From the NCBI RefSeq assembly GCF_019175285.1, contig NC_056527.1, forward strand, positions 107,173,746 to 107,237,745: a stretch of DNA of 64,000 bases, in the 5' to 3' direction. Made by a program: the position numbers and the translations under genes. Positions 36,701 through 49,600 of the stretch are shown here, one piece after another. The stretch's first letter is position 1. Each line of letters opens with the position of its first letter. This DNA comes from Sceloporus undulatus. Its lineage: Eukaryota; Chordata; Lepidosauria; Squamata; Phrynosomatidae. The notes below the pieces were generated by a model that made no database searches, was not told the DNA's origin, and was given only the letters and a program-made list of their open reading frames with translations.

Positions 36701-37939
36701 GGGTCCTGTGCCCCTAACCCCAGCGAATGTGGAGGGACAAGTGTAGTCATGTTTCCTCCCCCAAAATTGATTGGAACTGTAGTTTTTCTAAATGTGCTAA
36801 GAATTTCTTTTTTCCTGACTTCTGCAGAAAGTGGATATTCCAAAGAAAATGATACATTATTACCTGCTAAATTCATTTGATGTATAAGGATTTAGTTACT
36901 TGGGAATGAAAGATGTAGAATTAAGTAAGAAGGTTGCAAATTTTGCTCTGGTTACTGCCAAAATCAAGGCCACTCATGCAAACCACACCTGCTTCTTTCA
37001 TGTCTGTTCCTCCATAAATGTGCATCAATGACACACCATTCCATTCTGTCCCAAGCATGTTGTTTTCCATCAGGGAGCAAAAATTCATGTCATTGAATCA
37101 GCCAAACACATTTTAAGTCTGCCAAGGGGACACACTTGATCCTTTAGAATCCAGTCTGTAAGGCTGAAGGTCCACCTGTTGTATTGCCAGGGGACCACAC
37201 GGCTTAACCCATTTATGTTGGTGTCATAGCTGCCCTGTATCACAGATATTACACCAATGCACTAATATATTTCTTCAATTTGTATGCTTTCACAAAGAAC
37301 TATTCTATACCTACATTGTTCCACCATAATTTATGCATTAGCTGAGTTTTTAAATCAGCTAACATGGCTAGCCAGTGTCCAATTGGACAGCAACCCTGAA
37401 ATATTATGTGGTTGCCAGAACCCTTTGAATGATCTGCTGTCCTACATTTCAATTTAAAATGGAAAAATAAGATTTTCTGATTAAAAAGGGCCTAGGCTAA
37501 TTGAAAGACCATATCTTCCAATGTGAGCCTGCCCAGGTTTGAAGACCCTGTGGGGTAGACTTTCTCTCAGTTCCACCACCATCACCGGTACGTTTGATAA
37601 GAATATGGGAGACAGCTTTCTTTGTGGTTGCTCCCAGACTGTGGATTTCCTTGTCAAGGGGAGCTAGGTTAGTCCCCTCTCGGCTTTTTTTCCACCATTT
37701 ACTCAGGCCTTTGACTGTCAACTGTCTGAGGCAGAAGGTGTTATAAGTGATATTTTTATCATTTTAATGGCCTTTTAAAACTGTTTTAATTAATGTTTTA
37801 AATTAATTAATGATGTTTTTGTATTATCTAACTTTTGTATTATCCATTGTTTTAATTGTATTTTAATATTCATATTATCTACCCTGAGCCTCATATGGAG
37901 AGAAAGGCAGGATTAAAAATAGGTAGGTAGATAGTTAAC

Positions 37940-37988
<49 letters not shown>

Positions 37989-40900
37989 CACCCCTCCACC
38001 CTTAGCTACACTTTTGCTTTGACCAAAAATGAAGGTTTTAGGAAACTGAGACTGGATTTTCATTGGTTGGAATTCACTAAGGCAATTGCAAATTCATAAC
38101 CTAGAGTCAGGTATTCATAGCTGCTTTGTATCAATGATCTATGCATTTTCAGTGCTTGAGGGATTTACTGCTTGAGGGGATACAAAGGCGCCATGAAAGT
38201 CCTCCTCCCCATCTCCATGTACTAGGCAGCAGACTCTGCTGATCCACAGGGGTCTGTTCCCCTGTTACTTAGGAAGCATCTGGTTCCTTTTGCTGCACAT
38301 CCCCTTGCGTAAATGATCTGTGGCACAAGGGAAAATTGCAACAAGGGCCCTGCTTTTGCCTATTGCAACAGAGATCAATCACAGGAGGAAGGAGAATGTC
38401 ATTCACCTGCTGCCCAATCAACAAGGAAACAGATCCTTGTAGACTGCAGTAGCAGCTGCCTCATAAGTGTAGATTGTAGGAGGTTGGGCCAGGAATCACT
38501 ATGTAGCTGTGTAATTATGTTGGTTATGTTGCTAAGTAGTTGATAGGGAATACTGACCATCCACTTTTGATTCAGAGAGGTGATGTATCCCATGACAGGT
38601 CCAGAGGGGGGACATAATATCCTGAACCATTATAGCGGCCCACCAGAGGTGTAGTTAGGCTGATTGGTGAAGGCTAAGGTCCTGGGCCACCAGCCAGTCT
38701 GGGCCCAAATGCTACCTGTTGTGTGCAAAAGTAGTTTGGATTCAATTAATTCAGCAAAGGGGAGAGAAGAGCACAGAATCTTGCTTTTCCCAGTAGGCTC
38801 AGGCAAAAGAAAACTGCTGCACCCCCTCCTAGTTTGTGTGTTCTTCCTCTGAGTTCTTTGTTATTCATAACCTTTGTCATGGTGACCACACTCTGATGTT
38901 GCTTGGCCACATGTGTCCTGATTTTAATCTGTGAAATGCTTGAGGCTTTGGCATTACAAGAAACTTACTGTAATCTCTTGGTTCCACCCTATACTGCTGT
39001 TCTTGTATTGCTGCATTTACCTCTCCCAGGTAATTGGTGTTAATCATTTATTGGCCAAAATAGATGCAGCTCCTAGTTTCTTTAGCACTGATTTGAACCA
39101 AACGTGCTGGACGATCTTCATGGTGCATTCATTTATTTATTTTTTTAAGATATTAATTTCCAGTCTAATTTTGTGCAGCATTGATTCCAGCTGTTCAGTT
39201 CTCCCTCTCCAGTTCTGTTGTATCCCTAGCAAATACTACATAGACATTGCCAAGAGCTAAATGCCTTTGTTGTTTACTGTTGGTGTAGGCTCCATACTCC
39301 CAGTTTAATTTATTGAACAGCAATCCCAGAACTGGAGGGAATAGTTTCAGGGAAACTGTATTGCTTTCTTCACTCCATTGCAACCCTAGATGAGCCAAGA
39401 TCTCTGAACTGTGTGGTCTCTGTAGTACAGTTTCTCTTAATTTCTTCAAGCAAGTAAGCATATATTTAGTTAATTCCATTCCAGTTTCATTCAGTACATT
39501 GCAGACAGCACTAAATTCAGTGGAATCAAATGTAGTGCCACATCTCGTCCTTCTATCAGATGCTTCTCATCCTGACTTAATTCCTGAGTCCCAGGATAAG
39601 AGTGTCTGTGGATCTTCTGGATCCAAAGCCCTTCCATTCCCAAGGTTGGAAAAGCTGATTTTTACTATAGTCCTTAGCCAGTATGTCCCCCTCCCTCAAG
39701 TCCTTAGCCTGCTATAAAAATGGGTATGCTGGATAAGGATTGTGTGAAATGTAAAAATACTAACTTTTTCATATTCTATATCAGACCCATGTTCTGCATT
39801 GCCCAAATGTTCTTTATTTCTTTCATTGTTTGTTATTAGAATGTAAGTAAGATATTTGGGGACACCAAAAATTTGCTTACGAAGCACTATGTGTACTGTG
39901 ACACAGTGTATATAAATAAAAACTAACAAAGGTGAAGAAAGCATTAACCATATTTCAGCTAGTTGCTGGACAGAGTGTACATTGTCAGCTGTTGAGAATA
40001 TTAAATGGACACCATCCTGTAGCTTTGATATCTTTTGCTATCAGTGTAAGAACTATTAGAAGGGTATAGGCAGTTTTAGGTAACCTGGCAATTCCCCACC
40101 ACCACCACCACCACCACCAAGAATATTCCTCTTGATCCCAATGGTTGAAAATTAGATTAGCTACCTAAAATCCTGGCAGACATAGCTAGTGGGCACAGCC
40201 TTCAGGAAAACGGGCTTTGGACCCAGCATAAAAATTAGCTTTACTAGTTGCAGACTCAGGTAGCTGAGGGGTTTTATTTTCAGGGGAAGGGAAGGGGTTT
40301 GGATCTAGGGATCCTCTTGAATAATCTGTTTCAATGTCTGTCTGGAACACACATTTACACCAGTGGAACTTGAGCCTCTGGAGTAGAGCAGCACCCTGCC
40401 AAGTGGAGCATAGATTCTGCCACATCCTAACCTCCTCTGAGCAGTTTTTATAGCTTTTGCCTTTAAAAAGTCAAATAATGATCAGCAAATTCAGTTGATT
40501 TGAGTTTTGATATATGATAGTTATGGGCTTCTTCTGTGAACATTCAGAAAATAACCTATTTGATTTCAGTTTTCTTTCCTTGTAATACAGGTGCATGTGT
40601 AGCAATAGGTTCGTATGTAGTGATGCGAGTATGTATCTTTTGATATGGCTCCCTGGGAATTGTATTCACCATCATCAGTTATAGTGGGAAGCCATTTGGA
40701 ATCACAGTAACAGTTTAATCTGGCATAGTTTATTATCAAAGATTACTGTGTGAATATGCCTATGAAAGATTAGAATTTAGGCAGCTACTCTGCTTGACTA
40801 AGCATTCACAAAACCTCAAAAATCTTGTTTTATTTTCCAAGCTAGTGAAGACATTCTGGGGAAAATAGTGCTTAATTCACAACATAATATTTAATAAATA

Positions 40901-43900
40901 TTTCTAACCTCCCTGTATCAGTAGATCTCAGGACAGGGTATGGTTTTTAAAATAATTAAAATAATGTTAAAATAATCTGAGATCACTAAAACACTTTAAA
41001 AAAAATTCAAAACACTTTTAATTATCTCAGATAAACTGGTGATCATTGTGTATATCCTTGCCACCTCTCCACAGTACTCCAGCTGCGAATGCAACACCGG
41101 CGGTCCCAGGAGCAGCTCTCTGAGCGCCACTTAATTCCAGGTGAGTGCAGCCAAAGTAAATGGAGTCATGTTTTGCAAGAAGGATGCCAACATGGATTCA
41201 GGAGACTGGTGGATGCCCGAGGAAGGTCAGTCTTATCACTACAAGGTAAGGTTGCCACCTTTTAAAAATGCCCCTTCAAAAATAGAATCAGAGGTTAAAG
41301 TCAACAGGGTCCATAGGAAGAAAAGGGAGACATGTCTCCAAGTGCTCAGTGGATGGCTGATTTTATTTTCCAAACAGCCCAATGCAGTTTGATCTGTATA
41401 CGTATATTTCAATGGCCTTCTTCGTGGGCTACATAAAAATGTAAATACAGTTGGCCCTTCTTATACACGGATTTTTTTATACACTGATTCAAGCATCCAC
41501 AGTTTGAAAATGTTAAAAAAAGTATAAATTTCAAATATCAAACCTTGATTTTCCTTTTTTACAAGGGACACCATTTTGTTATGTCATTATATTTAAAGGG
41601 ACTTGAGCATCCATGGATTTTGTTATCCACGGGGGATCTTGGAACCAAACCCCAGCGTATAACAAGGGTCCACTGTATATATTTAAAATTAAAAGGACAA
41701 CACATAATTATGTAAAAATACAGTCAGCCTTCTGCATCCACAGATTCTGTATCCACAGATTCAACCCTCCACAGCTTGAAAATATATATATTTTATAAAT
41801 CAAAAAATCAATGGCCCACTGTACATATGTAATACATATAATTTTAATCTTTGTATACCACTTAAAACCTATACATATCAACATGCAATTGAACTTGTAA
41901 TGCAGAAACTTCTGGGGCTGAGAATCTCATTCCATTTGCACGCCAGAAAAGAAAATTACGGGAACTAGGTTCAAGGGTGTTTTTTTAATATTCTGGTCAG
42001 GAAAAAAGTGGAGTGGTTGAAGGACAAGAGAGATGGCCATGAAGAGAGTTTATCAGACATTGGGAAAATCACTGAAGAAAAAGGCATACTCCTGGCAAAG
42101 TTGTGCAATCGCACTGAAGATTTTCAGATGATGTCATGCTTATCCGTGAAGATCCAGGAATGCTCCGGCAACAAACCATTTCCAGGACTTTCCTGTGGAT
42201 GGTTTTTTGCTGGACCATTCCTGGATCTTCATGGGCTAAGTCCTGGATAAGTGCAATGTCATCTGAAAATCTACAGCACAGCTGCCAGACTTTTACTCTG
42301 GGCTCCCCCCCGCCCTGGTCTGATCATCCCCGAAGACATATCCTGCAAGCCAGCTAGAAGCAGTTCTGAGTGGATTTACACAAATTTAATATTGGAAATG
42401 GTGAGGTGATTTTTCCTCTTCTTTTTTCCCCTTTTAAATCCAAACAGTGGATTTCTGAATTGTTGAATTCTATATCAAATTGTATGTTGGTGTTCCTAAA
42501 ATTTATCTACTTATGGAAATCCATGAAATCACTTGCACTGCCACTCCAAATGTATTTTTTAAAATCATCTAAAAATCTGAACCAACATATCAGTTGTCTT
42601 TGAACCCAGTTGAAGGACAAGTGATCTCACTTTCAACCTTCTCTTTGTATAAATTGGCCACCTCTGTGGCCACATAAGGCATCCCATGGCCACTCCTTTC
42701 ATCTGCCAGTAAAGGTTTTCTCAGACTTAAGGTAGTTTTCTCAGACTTAACGTTATTTCAGCCAGAGAGTGTAGGGAATGAGAAGGAGGATGTCACATTT
42801 ATCTCCTGTCTAAAGTTTGTTCTATAATGACTGAAGCTTCCTCTTATGATATACTGGTACAGTATAAAGAGATTAAACATCCATCGTAGCTAGGAAATCT
42901 CCCTCCTCTAACCTCAGAGATGTTACTTTATTAATATAATCTGCAGTCTTGTATATAAAATGAAATTTTGGGTACAAAAGTTTTTTGTGAAGGAAAAAAA
43001 GGCCACAAATTGAGCAAGCAGTTCTAAGACTGTGAGAGCCTTGCCGCATTGGAAAAGAAAAATGAAAGCTAGTGAAACAGAAGTGGCTCCTGGCTTACCT
43101 TCCTACATGTCTGTGGAGCACTTCCATTCTTCTGCCAAGGAAAACCATTGTAAACACATGGCTTTTGTCCTATAGGAAAAAATCTGTCTGGCAAAAGGCA
43201 TATGCTTACCACCAGCTCCTTCTGGAAGGAGAACGGAAGTACCTGTAATACAATGTTGTGCGGGAAAATAAGCCAGAAGCCACTTCTGTTTTGCTGGCTT
43301 TCATTTTTCTTTTTCTTTTCAAATGCGATAAGACTCTGAGCTGCATCCTGATACAATTGGGTGCCATAGAGGGGGAATTAGTCCTTTATATATATTTTGG
43401 TAGTACATAAAATATAGGTATTGTAGGGTTAGATAACTATTATAGCTGGGAGGAGAGGGCATAAATCAGGAGGGGAGTTCTAAAACTCATTTTTGCATCT
43501 GAAGATGTAGTCTGCTGACAGCCAGATCATGTCACACTTTTGCTTCTATTTGGAAGAAGTTTTCAACTGGTTTCTAGAAAGTTCAGAACATTTTTTTTAC
43601 TTATGCAAGGCTTACCTGACCTGGCTGTTTCATTTAATTTCATGTGTATGTATGTATGTATTGTTAATTTTGGGTTAAAATTTTGCTGAACCATGTTGAA
43701 TTACAGTATTCCCTCAATTCTCACAGACTTGGAATCCACGTCCCTTGACTATCCGAGGGAGGCAAATTGGGGGTTAAAATGGGGCGCATGCCCATCCCAC
43801 ACGAAAACAGAGGGAGGACTGTATTCTTTCTTTTTTGCAGTGCAGGAAACTAACTGTGTTCTTTCTGTGTTATTGCTGCCTCTGGTACTATATTTTCCAT

Positions 43901-46577
43901 GAAAGAAGTCATGCCCAGGAACAAATCAACTTAGTTAACTGAGGTATACCAGTTCACAAAAGGCGAAACATTTCTTCCAGTGGTTGTACTAACCTGTTTC
44001 CCTTTATTGATTTTCCAGCGCTCAACAAGCCCCTTGCAACTTTTCCGCAGCCCAATGGGACACAAGGCCAGAACAGAGTGAGTAGCAATGTGATCTGAGG
44101 ATTCCAGTAATATATGAGACATGGCTAGGGCTAGGGCAAACTATTGACCACTATGAAAGACTGTGTTTAACTGAGCGCCATCTTGCGCATCAGCCCCCAC
44201 CTTTGAGTGCTGGATCACCAGGGCTAAATATGTGTACATTTTTTTTCCAGCCTTGCCCTTTCCTCACTGCCAAATCATTTAGGATGACCTTTTCCAGAAG
44301 ATCTCAGCACTTGGGCATGCGTTTTTGGCGGGAGGCAGCTTTCGCCCTCTCACAGCTCTGCTACTTGTGATCCTATTAAGTGGAAATGTAAGGGAAAGAA
44401 CCCAAGACCTCCTGCTTTTACAGCATGTAGTGTACCACTAAATAGCTTTCATTTTAGGCTCTGTTGTTGAAACCTGTCTGTGGCTTGATAGGATGAAAGA
44501 TGAATTAGCATTCTGGTAGAATTCAGAAGTGTAGCCATGTTAGTCTGGAATATCAGTATGCAAAGGGATCTTGTAGCACTTTGGAGACTAACTGAACAAA
44601 AGAAGTTTCATAGAGGACGTAGACCAAGGCTAGCATTTTTGTAGCTCTTGTTTCAGTCAAGATCCCTGTGCAAGACTTTGGTACTTGGGTTTGCCTGTTA
44701 CCTTCTGAGAGTATGAGATGGATGGCTTGACTGACTACACGCATTTCTAAGAATGCAATTCTTTTGCTTTTGCTTAGGCCAATGACATTGCAAAGCTGAA
44801 AGCTGATTGCAAAGCGTCACCTCGGCCCCATAAAACCAGCATTACCAAGGTTCAGCCTGTAGAAGGTAGGGAACAACATTCTATCCTATTTGCCATTGTC
44901 AATCCTACACTATTCACTGAAGTTTTATTATTGGGCTCCCTAGTTTTATATCACCTCATCAATTCAAGTTTCAAAAGATTTAAGACTGTCAGAGTGCATT
45001 GTCTTTCATTAGTCTTTTAATTCAAGCCCTCTGTATAAACTCAAGCATCCTGATTCTTTGGCATTTGGGGTTGTGCCAAAAGTTCTAGATGAGACTCTTC
45101 CATAGAACCTGAAAAGCTTCCTGTTTTAAAATATGATTCTCAGGCTGGTTGAGGATTATAGTACTGATTATAGATGCCCCTAGCTCCCTTTTTTCATCCA
45201 ATCCATAGAGGTGGGGTGAGGTGAGAGGGAATAAAGAAAGAATTCTACAGTCTTTTGGATCTAGACCATTCCTGTTACTTTGAAAACTGCTGGCCAATTT
45301 TCCTGCCTTTTTCAAACCTGGGTGTGCTAAATCCAGTGTTTATTTCAGGAATGTTCAAAATCCACAGAGCTAAATCTCACTCTCAAGTGTTAACTTCAAT
45401 GAATCCCTTGCCATCTAGGAACAGTCATCTTTCAAAGGGATTATACTCCTGGATGAGAGCTCCATCCCATGAAACAAAACCTTCATGGTTAAGGTAACAG
45501 CTGTCAAATTAACAGATGCTATGAACAAATGTTTTATACCAAATTTACACTACAAGTCCAAGGAGCCCTAGCAAACAATTTTGTTCGGGATTCTGGGAAT
45601 TTTAGTTCAAGAAGTAACTTTTCTCCACTTTGTGACTGATTTCCAGCTGCTAAAGTAATTTGTGATCTCCCTTAATGTAACCCTGAATCCTACTGTAGTT
45701 TGTGCTAACTACAGTAGACCCAGTGAAACTTGAAGTGTTGAATAATATATCAGTAGGTAGCTCCATTGAATCAGTCGTTGAATACTGACCAAACACATAG
45801 ATAAATCCCTTGATTCAAAAGGTCTTCAGTGGTTCAGATTAACAGTAAATTTCAGATCCAACTTGGCTATTTGTTGGATCAAGCTTGCCAGATCTCCAGT
45901 CTACCTGAACAAGGCTGTTCTTATATTCTTTTTTGTGCTTCCCATGAACCCTCAATCTTCTTTTCTCCTTTTTCCTCTCCAGTGCCTCCAGGGGAGTCTT
46001 CTGAATTGCAGGACAAAAAAGCTCGCCTGGCCGAAGACCTGAGCGAGAAGATCCTACACCGGCCAGGACCACTTGAGCTGGTGAAGAAGAACATCCTCCC
46101 TTTGGATCCAGGCATCAAGGATGTTGTGATCGGTAATGCCTGAGGTGGATGCTGGAAGGCTCCAGCTGCAAGTGGGTGGGAATACTCCCTCTCTGTGGGA
46201 TAGAAAAAAGCATGTTTGGGAAGTGGGGGGAACTGGACTGGATGTATAGAGACCAGGTCCAAATGGGACCCTCGGGAAATACCTTGGGTTCCTAATTTTC
46301 TGGTAGGAGCCATCATAACAGTGGCCTTTCTCAATTGGGCATCCTTCTGCCAAGATCCTACATCAAGTTGGAGGCGAATAAGCATCCATCTGTGCAGTTC
46401 CATATTTACCCCCGATGTATGGGATTTTTTGGATGTAGTGCAGTGGACCATCCTCTAACCCTTTGAGTACTTTGAAAGATGGACTTCATGAGTGACAGTG
46501 ATATATAGTTCATTTAATTCCAGATGGTTAACAGGAGAGCTGACTGTCATATTCATAAGGAATGGGATAATTCAATT

Positions 46578-46619
<42 letters not shown>

Positions 46620-49600
46620 GGTAGTTGTTGTTATGTGCCTTCTGTTCATGTTGACTTCAGTTTATGATAAGTCTGGCAAGATTTAGGCAGAGGAAATTTG
46701 TTGTTGTTTTCTTCTTAGGCTGAGAAAGTGTAACTGGCCCAAGGTTACCCAATGGCTTTCCATGGCTGAATGAGAGATTTGAACCCTGGTCTCCCAGAGT
46801 CTTAGTCCAATACTCAAATCATTACATAATGCTGTCTCTTTCAAAAGAGAACAGAATTCAGAATCCTTCTCTGCAATGGGCGTTTCGCATGGCATCTTTT
46901 TCAACTTGCCTTAATACTAGAGCTTGGAGAAGTTATTTTTGCAGACTGGGATATTCCAGCCATGCAAGAGCAATACTGAGGCCTGAGAGAGACTCTAGAA
47001 AAGTGAGGCACGAGAGGAGTTGAATGAAGGAGTCTGAATGATCAAACTCAGTACAAGCCAGCCTTCATATAGATAAAGGAAAACAGACAATGGGAAGAAG
47101 AAAGCATTGCCTTTCACAGGCACTGAAGTATTAACACTAGTCTCAATACCATTTCCAGATACAACTCCAGCTGCTCCCAGTTCCTTCATCTTTGAGGAAG
47201 ACCTTAGTAGCTCATCTTCATCCTCTTCCCCATGCTTTGCTTTGTCTCCAGGAAGCACTCATGGGAACCCTTCTACCTCAGGGACAGCTTTTCCGGTAAG
47301 CAATTCACTATATATAGGTTGTGTGCTGAGGGAAATGAAGGGTACCCAAAAGGAGTAGGAAGAATCAATACAGAACAGCCCTTAACACAGGTGGCCTAAT
47401 AGATTTCCAGGGATGTCATTATATTTTATATGAATAAAATATAATGCCCTCAAATTTTAAAATACATGCTCAGTGCTTGACAGAGGCCTACACGCATTGA
47501 CCAGCGATGGCTCCTGAGATTCAGCCAACTGTTCTTCAATAGTCTGTCCATTTTTCTTTTATATTTTACATATTTGAAGCAAAAGTCTCTCTAGCAGCAT
47601 TTTTCTCATGCCTGTAGCTATGGCCCTCGGCCACAGAGTGATACAGCAAAGTGCATTGTCAAAACTATGGTGTAACTTCCCAAGAAAAGTATTGGAACAG
47701 CATTTGAATCCAGCTTTCATGTGTAGGTTTACGTGTGTGTGTGTGTATGCCTTCAAGTCACCTGCTGACCTTTGGTGAGCCCATGAATTTCATAGCATTT
47801 CCTTAAACAAGGAATACTCAGAAGTGGTTTTGCCAGTTCCTTTCTCTGAAATATAACCTATAGCATCTGGTATTTATTGGTGTTCCAGTCCAAGTACTAA
47901 CTGGAGCTGACCCTGCTTAGCCTCCAAGATCAGAAGGGATATTTAAGCCTATAGGACTGTAAATATTGGTGACGTCAAAGTCAACTTGATGGTAGTTAAC
48001 AATAACTATACATATTGAAAAGCAGAGCTATTCATTCCCTGCCCCAAATCGCTAGTACCCAACACACTGTTTTTGTTGCTTGTGTTTGGATATGCATTGA
48101 TATAAAATAATTGGAGCTTAGTTACCCTAAAGGCACTAGATCCCATCTGATCTTGAAATCTAAGCAGGGTCAGCCCTGGGTAATGCTTGAATGAGAGACT
48201 GCCAATGAATACTAGATACAGTAGGCTATATTTCAGAGGAAGGAACTAACATGACTATTTCTTGCATAAGAAAGCCCTATGAAACTCATGGGGTTGTCAT
48301 TCATAAGGCGACAGGAGACTTATAATAGTTGTATGTATAGTTTTGCTGCCCTCTAAAGGCCATGTGAGATGTTGCAGGGCATAGAAGTAACAGCTTGTGA
48401 GTTTTGCAGGGGAAGAGACAAACCCCAACCCAAGTCATTTTGCTGCCTTGGTCAAAGGCCATGACAATATTCCATCTTCCCCAGATACCAATCAGATCTT
48501 TAACAATGATAATGGGACACTATCCTCATATCCCCACAGAGGAAAACCAAGACACATGAGACCAAGCAACATCAGAGTGTGATCAAGATGGCAAAAGTTA
48601 TTAATGTCCTAAAAAGAGGATGCAGCAGTTTGCTTTTGCCTGAGCTTACAGGGAAAAGCAAGATTTCACCGCTCCTCCATGCTGAGTTAGCTGAGTGCAA
48701 GCTACTTTGAACTTTGCAGCCATTGATGCAAACTGAGGACAAATAGGGAAAGTTAGAGGAGAAGAGAGAAGCTGGAACAGTTTAAAAACAGATAAAAAAT
48801 GGGATGGCAGAGGATTAGGTGGGACTGTCCCTACCAGACTGGGACAGTCGGGAAGGTAAGCACCTCGTACTGCATCCAAGAGCAGGGGTAGCACAAGAAC
48901 TCCTCTCCCTTTCTGTCTCTTCCAGGCCAAAATAAGGCTTTTGCTCTATTTTCTATATAACAAAACATAGACCAATAGGTAGGCAACTAGACCAGCTCTT
49001 AGCTGATTATTGTGACGTAAGAACTGTGATTAAGAAATTTGCAGAATTGTGAACCACCCTGGATCCCATAGAGGAAGAAAGGCAGAATATAAACTAAAAA
49101 TAAAGTAACAGAAGCTGGCTAGAGGGGAAGTCTCAGCATTTGGAAGTAACATGTTACAAGTATATATGTTACCTGTCACGTATTACTTTGCAGGGCAAGA
49201 GTAAAGGTGGTGGCCGGGCAAAAATAATGAGGGTATAATGACACTTTTTTAAAAAATGTCATGATGTTAACTTACGTACATATGTGTGTAACAAGTAAAG
49301 TTCCCAAACTTTGCTCAGATGTCATTATGTGGGATTTTTGTGAGGTAGCAGGATTTTCTCCTATTGGCTATTTGCTCTCTTGAAGGGATTTCAAAGGAAA
49401 TAAAACAAAAAAAGTTAGTCATTTATTTACTTTTTTAAGGTGTTATTTCTTAACAATTAACAATAACACTAACAGTTTAAAGGTCTCTTTAAAAGCTCTG
49501 GATTTCCTATATTCCTCTTATGACTGCAGTGGCATGTGTGAGACCAATACAACCCAAAGCTAAACTCTGGTACTGTATCAGATGGCTGAGATGGAATGAT

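Noticed and set aside
48118-48330. 5S rRNA gene
   Set aside because: Only parts of the 5S sequence are kept, with many differences, and they are joined to a SINE tail. It is a SINE head, not a gene.
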